Part shown: positions 15,510 through 24,610 of the stretch, piece by piece | Layout: each line of letters begins with the position of its first letter | Numbering within the stretch: position 1 is the stretch's first letter | From: Streptomyces sp. R41 | GTDB lineage: Bacteria > Actinomycetota > Actinomycetes > Streptomycetales > Streptomycetaceae | Direction: 5' to 3' | Length of the DNA: 64,000 bases | Assembly: GCF_041053055.1 (NCBI RefSeq) | Contig: NZ_CP163443.1 | Coordinates: forward strand, 8,353,001-8,417,000 | The notes under the pieces: generated by a model | Databases searched by the model: none | Told to the model about the DNA's origin: nothing | The model's input: only the letters and a program-made list of their open reading frames with translations | Made by a program: the position numbers and the translations under genes

Positions 15510-18449
15510 ATGGGGGACGGGGTGGATGCGACGGCCGAGCGGTCGCTTTCCGCGCGGGCGCTCTCCGGGCGGCTCGCCGCCGTCTTCCTGCCCGCGCCGC
15601 TGCCGCGCGAGGGGCGGGTCGCGTTCTGGGATCCGGACGGGGAGCCACTGCCGTCCGGTGAGCAGGGCGGGGACGCGGCGTCGGGGGAGCATGCCGCGGG
15701 GGTGTCCTCGGGTGAGCGCGTCGAGGGCGCGTCGTCGGCTGAGCCGGTCGACGGGGCACCGTCCGGTGAGCGGACCCGGCTGACGGTCGTACGACCCCAC
15801 GGTCCCGGAGTCCGCAGGGGCACCGTCCCCGCCGTGACCCTCCCTGTAGGCGAGGCCCTGCCGCTGCTCGCCGGAGCCCGGCGTGACCCCGCCGCGCATC
15901 CTGCCACGGTCTGCTGGGGCGCGGCCGCGCTGCATGCCCTGCGGCTCGTCGCGCGCGGGCGGCTGCTGCCGGGACTGACGGCCGACGGGCTCGACGCATG
16001 GCGCGCGGGCCCGCTGGACCAGGACGACATCGCCCACCTCAGGGCGGTGGCAGCGGCCCTTCCGTACGAAGGACATGCCGTCCCGCTCCCCGGCAAGGGC
16101 CCGCTGCGGCTGCCCGAGCCGGAAGCGCTGATGCGGTCCTTCCTGGACGCCGTCGCGGACACACTGCCGCGCACTCCGGCAGCGCCGTACACCTCCGGGA
16201 AACCCTTCGCGGCGAGCGAGCCGCAGCGGCTGCCCGGTGCCCACGACTGGGCCGCCGAGGTCGCCGCCGGCATGGACGCGGGTGTACGGATCTCGCTCCG
16301 CCTGGACCTGTCCGCCTACCAGCTCTTCGACGACGACGAGGGAGCGCGCCGCGCGGGCGCGGCCGTCGTCCAGGTGCACAGCCTCGCCGACCCCACCCTC
16401 GTGGTGGACGCGACGGCCCTCTGGGCGGGGGAGGCCGACGCGACCTTCGGCCCCCGCGCGCGCGTCGACGCGGCCCTCGCCGTCCGCCGCGCGGCCCGCG
16501 TCTGGCCACCGCTCGACCGGCTGTCCGAACAGGACGTGCCCGACGTACTCGCCCTCTCCGAGGACGAGTTGTCCGATCTGCTCGGGGTCGCGGCGACCCG
16601 GCTCGGCGCGGCCGGGGTCGCCGTGCACTGGCCCCGGGACCTCGCCCACGACCTGAGCGCGGCGGCGGTGGTGCGCCCCGCGCCCGGGTCGGCGACGGAC
16701 GGCACCGGGTTCTTCGAGAGCGAGGAACTGCTCCAGTTCCGCTGGCAGTTGGCCCTCGGCGGCGATCCGCTCACCGAGACCGAGATGGACACCCTGGCCG
16801 AGGCGCACCGCCCGGTCGTCCGGCTGCGCGACCAGTGGGTGCTCGTCGACCCGGCGCTCGTCCGCAAGGCCCGCAAGCGTGAACTGGGCCTGCTCGACCC
16901 GGTCGACGCGCTGTCCGTGGCGCTCACCGGCAGCGCCGAGGTCGACGGAGAGACGGTCGAGGCGGTGCCGGTCGGCGCGCTGGCCGCGCTGCGCGATCGG
17001 TTGACGGCGGGCGTGGCTTCCGTCGACCCGCCGCCGGAGCTTCAGGCCCGCCTTCGGGACTACCAACTCCGTGGCCTTGCCTGGCTCGACCTCATGACCT
17101 CCCTCGGACTCGGCGGCTGCCTCGCCGACGACATGGGACTCGGCAAGACCGTCACCGTCATCGCGCTGCACCTGCGGCGGGCCCGTAGCGAGCCGACCCT
17201 GGTCGTCTGCCCGGCGTCGCTGCTGGGCAACTGGCAGCGGGAGATCGCCCGTTTCGCGCCCGGCGTCCCCGTCCGCCGCTTCCACGGACCCGACCGCACC
17301 CTCGACGAGCTCGACGGCGGCTTCGTCCTCACCACGTACGGGACGATGCGGTCCACCGCGCCGCGGCTCGCCCAGCAGAAGTGGGGCATGGTCGTCGCGG
17401 ACGAGGCGCAGCACGTCAAGAACCCCTACTCGGCGACGGCGAAGGCCTTGCGGACCATCCCGTCTCCCGCACGCGTGGCGCTCACCGGCACCCCCGTGGA
17501 GAACAACCTCTCCGAACTCTGGGCCCTGCTGGACTGGACGACCCCCGGACTGCTCGGCCCCCTCAAGTCCTTCCGAGCCCGGCACGCGCGCGCCGTGGAG
17601 AACGGCGAGGACGACGAGGCGGTGACCCGCCTGGCCCGACTGATCCGCCCCTTCCTGCTCCGCCGCAAGAAGTCGGACCCCGGAATCGTCCCCGAGCTCC
17701 CGCCCAAGACGGAGACCGACCACCCCGTTCCCTTGACCCGCGAACAAGCCTCGCTCTACGAGGCGGTGGTCCGGGAGTCGATGCTGGCGATCGAGACCGC
17801 CGAGGGCATCGCGCGCCGGGGCCTGGTCCTCAAACTCCTCACCTCCCTCAAGCAGATCTGCAACCACCCTGCGCTCTATCTGAAGGAGGAGGCCCGGGCC
17901 TCCGCCCATGGGCCCTCCGCCCGCTCCGGCAAACTCGCCCTGCTCGACGAGCTGTTGGACACGCTGCTGGCCGAGGATGGTTCGGCACTCGTCTTCACCC
18001 AGTACGTGGGGATGGCCCGCCTCATCACCGCGCACTTGGCCGCCCGTGCCGTCCCCGTGGAGATCCTGCACGGCGGCACACCGGTCGTGGAGCGGGAACA
18101 CATGGTGGACCGTTTCCAGAGCGGGGCGACCCCGGTCCTGGTGCTGTCCCTCAAGGCCGCGGGCACGGGCCTGAACCTGACCCGCGCCGGCCACGTCGTG
18201 CACTTCGACCGCTGGTGGAATCCTGCCGTCGAGGAACAGGCCACCGACCGCGCCTACCGCATCGGCCAGACCCAGCCCGTCCAGGTCCACCGCCTCATCA
18301 CCGAGGGCACGGTGGAGGACCGCATCGCCGAGATGCTCGAAGCGAAGCGGGCGCTGGCCGACGCGATCCTCGGCTCCGGCGAGGCGTCCCTGACGGAGCT
18401 GACCGACCGCGAGCTGTCGGACCTGGTGTCGCTCCGGAGGTCGTCGTGA
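15510..18449 (+). CDS. SNF2-family DEAD/DEAH-box helicase
   Basis: A 979-residue ATPase. The N-terminal 450 residues include the helicase-associated region common to bacterial SNF2 proteins, after a Ser/Gly/Glu-rich stretch (about 50-95). The motor begins near residue 510 ('LRDYQLRGLAWLDLMTSLGLGG'). Motif I is 'DDMGLGKT' (about 540), motif II 'DEAQHVKN' (about 631), motif III 'LTGTPVENNLSELWAL'. Motifs V-VI are 'LKAAGTGLNLTRAGHVVHFDRWWNPAVEEQATDRAYRIGQ'. It likely translocates on double-stranded DNA; bacterial substrates are poorly defined. ATG 15510 has GGGAGGTG upstream; the in-frame GTG 15498 overlaps that site. Its stop overlaps the SWIM gene start, so the two proteins are probably made together. 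Confidence 0.92.
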   Translation: MGDGVDATAERSLSARALSGRLAAVFLPAPLPREGRVAFWDPDGEPLPSGEQGGDAASGEHAAGVSSGERVEGASSAEPVDGAPSGERTRLTVVRPHGPGVRRGTVPAVTLPVGEALPLLAGARRDPAAHPATVCWGAAALHALRLVARGRLLPGLTADGLDAWRAGPLDQDDIAHLRAVAAALPYEGHAVPLPGKGPLRLPEPEALMRSFLDAVADTLPRTPAAPYTSGKPFAASEPQRLPGAHDWAAEVAAGMDAGVRISLRLDLSAYQLFDDDEGARRAGAAVVQVHSLADPTLVVDATALWAGEADATFGPRARVDAALAVRRAARVWPPLDRLSEQDVPDVLALSEDELSDLLGVAATRLGAAGVAVHWPRDLAHDLSAAAVVRPAPGSATDGTGFFESEELLQFRWQLALGGDPLTETEMDTLAEAHRPVVRLRDQWVLVDPALVRKARKRELGLLDPVDALSVALTGSAEVDGETVEAVPVGALAALRDRLTAGVASVDPPPELQARLRDYQLRGLAWLDLMTSLGLGGCLADDMGLGKTVTVIALHLRRARSEPTLVVCPASLLGNWQREIARFAPGVPVRRFHGPDRTLDELDGGFVLTTYGTMRSTAPRLAQQKWGMVVADEAQHVKNPYSATAKALRTIPSPARVALTGTPVENNLSELWALLDWTTPGLLGPLKSFRARHARAVENGEDDEAVTRLARLIRPFLLRRKKSDPGIVPELPPKTETDHPVPLTREQASLYEAVVRESMLAIETAEGIARRGLVLKLLTSLKQICNHPALYLKEEARASAHGPSARSGKLALLDELLDTLLAEDGSALVFTQYVGMARLITAHLAARAVPVEILHGGTPVVEREHMVDRFQSGATPVLVLSLKAAGTGLNLTRAGHVVHFDRWWNPAVEEQATDRAYRIGQTQPVQVHRLITEGTVEDRIAEMLEAKRALADAILGSGEASLTELTDRELSDLVSLRRSS

Positions 18450-20911
18450 ACGGTTCCGAGAGCGAGGAGCGGGCGGTGGCGGCCGGGGCGCAGGAGGAAC
18501 GCGAGGAGGCGGACCGGGGCGGAGGCAAGGACCTGCGCGGAGGCACGGACCGGCCCGGCGACTCCGATCTACCCCGTCCCGTTGCCGGGGTGCGGGGACC
18601 TGCGGACGAGGCCCGTCGGGCACTGCGGGCCGCGCGGGAGCGCGAGGTTCGGGGGGCCGGGTCGGCTGACGCGGCTGACGACCAGTCGGCCCCGTCTGCC
18701 GCGCGGGACGCGGCCGGGACGCCGTCGAAGACGGGGTCCTCCCCGGGAGCGCGACCTGGCGACGCGGCGCGGGAGGCTCTGCGGCGGGCGACCGGGGCGG
18801 GGAGAGCGTGGGGTGCCGGTGAGGGTGTGGATGGGGGTGCCGTGCCGTCTCCGGTGTCCGACGGTGATGCGGAACCCGGCCCGGTGGGAGCTTCCGCCGG
18901 GGCGGGGAGCACCCCGGCGAGCCGTCCTGCTGAGAATGCCTCCGAAGGCGCGCGTCCCGGTGACATCGCGCGCGAGGCCTTGCGCGCCGCGCGCGACGAG
19001 GCGAGGCGGGCACAGGCGGACACCGGAGCCGGCGGAGGAACGGGTACTGGAGCCAAGGGAGTTGAGGGCGGGCGCCGATCCGCCGAGCCGAACCTGAACG
19101 CTTCCCGGACTCGGCGGGGGCGGCCGCGCCAGGACGGCGGGACCCGGGCCCGGGACCTACGGGATCTGCTCGCCGGCGCCTTCGAGCTGCCCACGGACGT
19201 GACGTCGGACCCGCATACGGTGCAGCCTCGGGATGCTCGGGAGGTGGCTGCGGAGGCGCCTCCTGTGCTGCCTCGGGACGCTCGGGATGCGGCTTCGGGC
19301 GCGTATGGTGCGCTGTCTCGGGGTGTCCGGGAGGCGGCTGCGGAGGCGCCTCGTGCGTTGCCTCCGGACGCACACGAAGGGACTTCGGAGCCGCAGTCTG
19401 CGCAACGCGGAGACGCGTGCGAGGCGACCCCGCATGCGCACCCGGCACCGGCCGGAGACGCCCGCGCGGCGACGCCGGAGTCGTCATCCGTGCAACGCGG
19501 CGACGAGGGCGAGGCGTTCCTCGGGCGGGGCCCCGCGCGGCCCGGTTCCGTAACCGATGTGACCGCCGGCCCGCTCCCGGCGCACCCCGGTTCGCGCTCC
19601 GGATCAGCGACGACGACCGCACCCCCGGTCAACCGCCTCCCACGTTCCATGGGGTCCCCGGGCCGCGACGGTGAGCTGCGCCGTACCTTCCCCGCCTTCC
19701 CGGCGCGGGTGTCGGAGGCCGACACCTTCGCGGAGACGTGGTGGGGGAATGCCTGGGTGACCGCCTTGGAGGAGGGGGCGCTGGACGCGGCGCGGTTGGC
19801 GCGCGGGCGGGCCTATGCCGGGCACGGGTACGTCGACGCCATCACGGTCACGCCGGGGCTGGTGCTGGCATACGTGCACGGCAGCCGGCCGAGGCCGTAT
19901 CGCGTGCAGGTCAGGGTGCCGACGTTGTCCGACGGCGACTGGGACCGCTTCTTGGACGCGGCCGCCGAGCGACCCGGGCACATCGCCGCGCTGCTCGACA
20001 AGGAGATGCCCAAGTCGCTCGCGGAGTGCGGGGTCGCGCTGCTCCCCGGCCCCGGCGAGCTCGAACCGCACTGCAGTTGCCCCGACTCCGGACACCCGTG
20101 CAAGCACGCGGCCGCCCTCTGCTACCAGACGGCACGGCTGCTGGACGAAGACCCCTTCGTGCTGCTCCTGTTGCGCGGCCGTGGCGAACGCGAGCTGCTC
20201 GACGCGCTGTCCCGCCGTAACGCCGCCCGCGCGGCCCGCGCCGCCCAGGAGCAGGAACCGGCGCCCCTGCCCGGCGTACGCGCCCGCGACGCCCTCACCC
20301 GGCGCGCGTTGCCGCCGCTCCCGGCGCCGCTGCCACCGCCCGCGCACCCCGAGCAGCCGCCGACCTACCCGGGCGCGCCGGGTGGTCCGGACCCCTTCGT
20401 GCTCGACCAGTTGGCCACGGACGCGGCGGCTCGTGCGCATGCGCTGCTCACGACAGGCCGCGATCCCGTCGCGGAACTGACGCTCTGGCAGGACGCGGTG
20501 CGACTGGCCGCCGCCCGCCCTGGTTCCGGCCTCACCGCCGCCACTCGTGCCCTGTACTCCTCGCTCGCCTCCGCGACGGGGCGCACCCCGGCCGATCTGG
20601 CGCGCGCGGTCGCCGCCTGGCGGCAGGGCGGATTCGAGGCGCTCAGCGTCCTCGAAGAGCCCTGGGACCCACCGGCGGGCCGTTTCGACCGGGCCCGTCC
20701 GCTCCTCCTCGCCGCCGACCTCCCCGCCTTCCGTCCGTGGCGCAACCACCTCACCCACCCCCGGGGCCACGCCCAACTCCGCCTCGGTCGGGGCGGCCTC
20801 TGGTACGCATACGAATCCGAACCGGGCCACGACGACTGGTGGCCCCGAGGCACCCCCGACCTCGACCCGGTCGGCGCGCTGACGGGCCTCGGCGCACCGG
20901 GCGACCTCTGA
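18446..20911 (+). CDS. SWIM zinc-finger protein, partner of the SNF2 helicase
   Basis: An 821-residue protein in two parts. The first 400 residues are low-complexity, Ala/Arg/Glu/Pro-rich. They contain three copies of a helix-like '(E)ALRAAR' motif preceded by D-x-A-R, and a later degenerate repeat built on 'RDAREVAAEAPPVLP'. The second part has 'FAETWWGNAWVTALEEG' and the SWIM motif 'HCSCPDSGHPCKHAAAL' (CxCx(n)CxH, about 543), which binds zinc and contacts DNA or protein. A helical C-terminal region follows. SWIM proteins coupled to SNF2 helicases are common in actinobacteria. GTG 18446 overlaps the helicase stop. The disordered half is far longer than the SWIM part needs. Confidence 0.88.
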   Translation: MNGSESEERAVAAGAQEEREEADRGGGKDLRGGTDRPGDSDLPRPVAGVRGPADEARRALRAAREREVRGAGSADAADDQSAPSAARDAAGTPSKTGSSPGARPGDAAREALRRATGAGRAWGAGEGVDGGAVPSPVSDGDAEPGPVGASAGAGSTPASRPAENASEGARPGDIAREALRAARDEARRAQADTGAGGGTGTGAKGVEGGRRSAEPNLNASRTRRGRPRQDGGTRARDLRDLLAGAFELPTDVTSDPHTVQPRDAREVAAEAPPVLPRDARDAASGAYGALSRGVREAAAEAPRALPPDAHEGTSEPQSAQRGDACEATPHAHPAPAGDARAATPESSSVQRGDEGEAFLGRGPARPGSVTDVTAGPLPAHPGSRSGSATTTAPPVNRLPRSMGSPGRDGELRRTFPAFPARVSEADTFAETWWGNAWVTALEEGALDAARLARGRAYAGHGYVDAITVTPGLVLAYVHGSRPRPYRVQVRVPTLSDGDWDRFLDAAAERPGHIAALLDKEMPKSLAECGVALLPGPGELEPHCSCPDSGHPCKHAAALCYQTARLLDEDPFVLLLLRGRGERELLDALSRRNAARAARAAQEQEPAPLPGVRARDALTRRALPPLPAPLPPPAHPEQPPTYPGAPGGPDPFVLDQLATDAAARAHALLTTGRDPVAELTLWQDAVRLAAARPGSGLTAATRALYSSLASATGRTPADLARAVAAWRQGGFEALSVLEEPWDPPAGRFDRARPLLLAADLPAFRPWRNHLTHPRGHAQLRLGRGGLWYAYESEPGHDDWWPRGTPDLDPVGALTGLGAPGDL

Positions 20912-20984
20912 CACCGACCAGGGGATCGGGGCCGCTCCGTCCGCCGACCGGCCGGATTCCAGGACGAGTTGAGCCCCGGCCTCG

Positions 20985-20990
20985 TACCAT
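20985..20990 (+). promoter_or_regulatory. -10 box TACCAT before a leaderless leader peptide
   Basis: TACCAT ends 8 nt before the ATG at 20998, the distance expected for transcription starting at the ATG. No good -35 hexamer stands at 17-18 bp upstream. There is no ribosome-binding site before the small frame. Confidence 0.4.
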
Positions 20991-20997
20991 CGTGCCC

Positions 20998-21066
20998 ATG
21001 ATCCTCGACAACCACCGCCCCGCCCCGCGGTCCCGCGCGCACCTGTCGCGCGGCTGTTGTCGCTGA
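20998..21066 (+). CDS. 22-residue Cys-Cys leader peptide, putative attenuator
   Basis: A short open frame, MILDNHRPAPRSRAHLSRG followed by Cys-Cys-Arg and a stop. Both Cys codons are TGT, rare in this GC-rich genome. It lies 180 bp upstream of a sulfite-oxidase-type gene on the same strand and appears to be leaderless. Polycysteine leaderless short frames that sense cysteine-tRNA and control downstream sulfur genes are known in mycobacteria, and Streptomyces genomes carry many 'putative leader peptides' ending in CCR. Ribosome stalling at Cys-Cys when cysteine is scarce would then alter expression of the molybdoenzyme gene. The coding call rests on length, codon choice and context only. No clear terminator/antiterminator pair could be drawn in 21067-21245, which holds no other gene. 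Confidence 0.55.
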   Translation: MILDNHRPAPRSRAHLSRGCCR

Positions 21067-21245
21067 ACCTCGCCACCGACGCGGTACGCGTCCAGGCTGC
21101 CGCAGTCCCCTGGATGACGCCGTAGCAGCCTCTTGCTTCAGGCACTCCGAGGGATGTCCCCGCGAAAGCCCGCACCGCCGCGTCCTCCACATCGCGGTCG
21201 GCACCCGTGTGTTCGCCTCCCACCCCCTGAAAGGCAGGCCTCCTC

Positions 21246-22505
21246 ATGCCCCTTCACGAATCCGGTTACGACCGCCGCAGACTTCGCCAGTGGCTGGCGG
21301 GCGACGCCCGCGCCGACGGAGTCGCCCGGCGCGACATGCTCAGGCTGCTCGCCGCGGCCGGACTGACCGCGGCCGTGCCGACTGCCCTCGCCGCCCCGGC
21401 CGCGGCCGCCACCACGGCCGCGGCAGGCATCGTCAAGCCGGTGCCCGAGGACTGGTTCACGATCCGCGGCACCAACGCCGAGACCAAGTTCCCGTCCCTC
21501 GCCGGCACCGGCTACCACACCCCCATCGACCACTTCTTCGTACGCAACCACACCTCCACTCCGGTCCTGGACGCCGAGACCTGGAAGCTGACAGTCTGGG
21601 GAGACGGTCTCGCACGCGAGGAACCCGTCGAGTTCACCCTCGACGACCTCAAGCGGTTCCCGGCAACCACCCGCAGCGCGTTCGTGGAGTGCGCGGGCAA
21701 CGGCCGCAGCTTCTTCACCACGCAGCAGGGGCAGCCGGTCACCGGCACGGCGTGGACGCTGGGCGCGATCGGCACGGCGCGCTGGAAGGGCGTACGGCTC
21801 GCCGAAGTGCTGCGCAGGGCCGGCCTCACGCGTCACGCTGTGGACGTGCTGCCCCGCGGCCTCGACGCGGAGTACGTCACGGCGGACGGCACGAACCTCG
21901 GCCATGTCCGGCGCCCGCTGCCGCTCGCGAAGGCGCTGGACGACGTATTGCTGGCGTACGAGATGAACGGTGAACCGCTGCCGCCGGACCACGGCCACCC
22001 CGTGCGCGTGCTCGTGCCCTCCTGGGTGGGCATCGCCTCGATCAAGTGGGTCGGCGACATCGAGGTCGCGGCCCAGCCGCTCTACTCGCCGTGGAACACC
22101 GACTTCTACCGGCTGTTCGGCGACGCGTATCCCGAGGGCGGCAGCGCGCCGCTGACCCACCAGACCCTCAAGAGCGCCTTCGAACTCGACTGGAACGCGA
22201 GTCTTCCGGCCGGCGCTGAGCATCGCCTCACCGGCCGGTCGTGGTCGGGCGCCGGTGGTGTCGTCCGCGTCGACGTGAGCACCGACGGCGGTACGACCTG
22301 GCGCCGGGCCCGGCTGCACGACGCCCCGTGCCGGGCGGGCTGGGTCCGCTGGTCCACCGACTGGCGTCCGGCGACTGCGGGGACGTACACACTGCTGGCC
22401 CGCGCCACCGACACCACGGGCCGCACCCAGCCCGAGGCGACCGTCCCCAACACCCAGGGCTACCTCTTCGACGCGGTGGTCCGGCACCCCGTCCAGGTGG
22501 GCTGA
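21246..22505 (+). CDS. sulfite-oxidase-family molybdopterin oxidoreductase, exported
   Basis: A 419-residue enzyme with a twin-arginine-like signal ('ARRDMLRLLAAAGLTAAVPTALAAPAAA', about 28-53). Next comes the oxidoreductase molybdopterin-binding domain with the molybdenum-ligand Cys149 in 'FVECAGNGRSFF' and 'VRVLVPSWVGIASIKWVGDIEVA'. The Mo-co dimerisation domain ends it ('RVDVSTDGGTTWRRARL', 'TYTLLARATDTTGRTQPEA'). It probably oxidises sulfite or a similar sulfur compound outside the membrane after folding with its cofactor inside. There is no haem domain, so electrons must go to a separate carrier that is not encoded here. GGCAGGCC upstream of ATG 21246 is the ribosome site. The Cys-Cys leader peptide fits sulfur-dependent control. 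Confidence 0.88.
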   Translation: MPLHESGYDRRRLRQWLAGDARADGVARRDMLRLLAAAGLTAAVPTALAAPAAAATTAAAGIVKPVPEDWFTIRGTNAETKFPSLAGTGYHTPIDHFFVRNHTSTPVLDAETWKLTVWGDGLAREEPVEFTLDDLKRFPATTRSAFVECAGNGRSFFTTQQGQPVTGTAWTLGAIGTARWKGVRLAEVLRRAGLTRHAVDVLPRGLDAEYVTADGTNLGHVRRPLPLAKALDDVLLAYEMNGEPLPPDHGHPVRVLVPSWVGIASIKWVGDIEVAAQPLYSPWNTDFYRLFGDAYPEGGSAPLTHQTLKSAFELDWNASLPAGAEHRLTGRSWSGAGGVVRVDVSTDGGTTWRRARLHDAPCRAGWVRWSTDWRPATAGTYTLLARATDTTGRTQPEATVPNTQGYLFDAVVRHPVQVG

Positions 22506-22598
22506 CCAGGCCTGACCACATGTGATGGACCCGTGTGGGCGGCGTGGACAAGCGGGGCCCATGTCCGCCCGCACAGGTGCGGAAGTTAGCGTGGTGCG

Positions 22599-23900
22599 GT
22601 GAGTGAGACGAAGACCCCTGCCCTCCAGTACCGCTTCGACGGCCCGGAAGACGCCCCGGTCCTCATCCTCGGGCCCTCGCTCGGCACCACCTGGCACATG
22701 TGGGACAGGCAGGTCCCGGAGCTCGCGAAGCACTGGCGGGTCTTCCGGTTCGACCTGCCGGGACACGGCGGAGCGCCCGCGTATCCGGCGGGTTCGGTCG
22801 CCGAACTCGTCGGCCGGCTGCTCGCCACGCTCGACGGGCTCGGCGTGCAGCGCTTCGGGTACGCGGGCTGCGCGTTCGGGGGCGCCATCGGGATCGAGCT
22901 GGCGCTGCGCCACCCGGAGCGGCTCGCCTCGCTCGCGCTGATCGCCGCCTCGCCGCGGTTCGGTACGGCCGACGAGTTCCGGCAGCGCGGTGTGATCGTG
23001 CGTACGAACGGCCTCGATCCGATGGCGCGTACCTCGCCCGAGCGCTGGTTCACGGGCGGATTCGCCGCCGCCCAGCCCGCGATCACCGAGTGGGCCGTGC
23101 AGATGGTGCGCACCACCGACCCCGGCTGCTACATCGCCGCCTGTGAGGCGCTCGCCGCCTTCGACGTACGCGCCGAGCTGGGCCGGATCGGCGTCCCGAC
23201 GCTCGTCCTCGTCGGCTCCGACGACCAGGTCACCGGGCCCGCCGAGGCACGCACGCTGGTCGCCGGGATACCGGACGCCCGGCTCGCGGTCGTCCCTGGC
23301 GCCTCGCACCTGGTCCCCGTGGAGCAGCCCGCCGCGGTCACGGACCTGCTCGTACGGCACTTCTCCACCGCCTGGCAGCCCGCCTTCGACTCGACCACCG
23401 GCCAGATGGCGATCCCGGCGGCCCCGGTGAAGCCGGTCCTTGCCCCGCCCCCGTCGTCCGCGCCCGTCGCCGAGATCGCTCCGGCCGTCATGCAGCCCCA
23501 GGCCATGGGGATGGGGCGACCCGATCCGTACGACGCCGGGATCAAGGTCCGCCGCGAGGTGCTCGGGGACGCGCACGTCGACCGGGCGCTTGCCTCGGCG
23601 GACGAGTTCTCCGGAGACTTCCAGGAGTTCATCACCCGGTACGCGTGGGGCGAGATCTGGGACCGGCCCGGACTCGACCGGCGCTCGCGCAGCTGTGTCA
23701 CGCTGACCGCGCTGGTCGCGGGCGGTCACCTCGACGAGCTCGCCTTCCACACCCGCGCCGCCCTCCGTAATGGCCTCACGCCGGTGGAGATCAAGGAGGT
23801 GCTCCTCCAGGCGGCCGTCTACTGCGGCGTACCGGCCGCCAACAGCGCGTTCAAGGTGGCGCAGCAGGTCATCCGGGAGGAGACCACTCCCCAGGAGTGA
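22599..23900 (+). CDS. pcaL: PcaD-PcaC fusion: enol-lactonase-like plus carboxymuconolactone decarboxylase
   Basis: A 433-residue two-domain protein. Residues 1-265 form an alpha/beta hydrolase like 3-oxoadipate enol-lactonase; a Pro/Ala linker (about 270-305) leads to a 4-carboxymuconolactone decarboxylase domain ('DPYDAGIKVRREVLGDAHVDRALA', 'FITRYAWGEIWDRPGLDRRSRSCVTLTALVAGG'). In the beta-ketoadipate pathway such PcaL fusions do the decarboxylation and lactone hydrolysis. Here the nucleophile elbow reads G-C-A-F-G-G at residues 90-95, with Ala92 (codon GCG) where Ser is expected. The acid (GSDDQV) and His (GASHLVPVEQP) are kept. No other pca genes are nearby. The hydrolase half may be inactive or altered; the symbol describes architecture, not proven activity. 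Confidence 0.85.
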   Translation: MSETKTPALQYRFDGPEDAPVLILGPSLGTTWHMWDRQVPELAKHWRVFRFDLPGHGGAPAYPAGSVAELVGRLLATLDGLGVQRFGYAGCAFGGAIGIELALRHPERLASLALIAASPRFGTADEFRQRGVIVRTNGLDPMARTSPERWFTGGFAAAQPAITEWAVQMVRTTDPGCYIAACEALAAFDVRAELGRIGVPTLVLVGSDDQVTGPAEARTLVAGIPDARLAVVPGASHLVPVEQPAAVTDLLVRHFSTAWQPAFDSTTGQMAIPAAPVKPVLAPPPSSAPVAEIAPAVMQPQAMGMGRPDPYDAGIKVRREVLGDAHVDRALASADEFSGDFQEFITRYAWGEIWDRPGLDRRSRSCVTLTALVAGGHLDELAFHTRAALRNGLTPVEIKEVLLQAAVYCGVPAANSAFKVAQQVIREETTPQE

Positions 23901-23972
23901 TCGCCCAGCCTGGCGGCGGAACCACCACCTTGGGCGGGCCGTCGGCGTGCCGAGGGGGGGCAGGATGGACCC

Positions 23973-24608
23973 ATGAAGCTCACGAAGAAGTCGCACGCCT
24001 GCGTCCGTCTCGAGAAGGACGGGCGGACGCTCGTCATCGACCCCGGCGGTTTCAGCGAGGAGGACGCCGCCGTGGGCGCGGAGGCCATCCTGGTCACGCA
24101 CGAGCACGCCGACCACTTCAACGAGGAGCGGCTGCGGGCGGGCATGGAGTCCAACCCGGCGGCCGAGATCTGGACCCTGAGGTCGGTCGCGGAGAAGATC
24201 TCCGCCGCGTTCCCGGGCCGCGTGCACACCGTCGGCCACGGCGACACGTTCACCGCCGCGGGCTTCGATGTCCAGGTGCACGGCGAACTGCACGCCGTGA
24301 TCCACCCGGACATCCCGCGCATCACCAACGTCGGCTATCTCGTCGACGGCGGCCGCGTCTTCCACCCCGGCGACGCCCTCACCGTCCCCGACCAGCCCGT
24401 CGAGACGCTGATGCTTCCGGTCATGGCCCCGTGGAACAAGATCGCCGAGGTCATCGAGTACGTCCGCGAGGTCAAACCGCAGCGCGCGTACGACATCCAC
24501 GACGCCCTGCTCACCGACCTCGCCCGGCCGATCTACGACAACCAGATCGGAGCGCTGGGCGGCTCCGAACACCTGCGGCTCACGCCGGGGTCGTCGGCCG
24601 AGATCTGA
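23973..24608 (+). CDS. MBL-fold metal-dependent hydrolase, UlaG-like
   Basis: A 211-residue metallo-beta-lactamase-fold protein starting 'MKLTKKSHACVRLEKDGRTLVIDPGGF'. The metal motif is 'VTHEHADHFN' (HxHxDH). Further ligands probably come from 'HGELHAVIHPDIP', 'GRVFHPGDAL' and the late 'AYDIHDALLTD'. The compact architecture resembles UlaG and related small hydrolases that act on lactones or phosphodiesters; no substrate can be assigned. GCAGGATGG precedes the ATG. It ends head-on against the isochorismatase-like gene 49 bp away. Confidence 0.85.
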   Translation: MKLTKKSHACVRLEKDGRTLVIDPGGFSEEDAAVGAEAILVTHEHADHFNEERLRAGMESNPAAEIWTLRSVAEKISAAFPGRVHTVGHGDTFTAAGFDVQVHGELHAVIHPDIPRITNVGYLVDGGRVFHPGDALTVPDQPVETLMLPVMAPWNKIAEVIEYVREVKPQRAYDIHDALLTDLARPIYDNQIGALGGSEHLRLTPGSSAEI

Positions 24609-24610
24609 GA

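Noticed and set aside
14850..19622. A 1590-codon open frame on the minus strand, plus other very long antisense frames (for example 21138-24572, 41923-44889, 46020-48728)
   Set aside because: They lie opposite well-identified genes, are Arg/Gly/Pro-rich, show no domain, and arise because high GC at third positions removes stop codons from the complementary frame.
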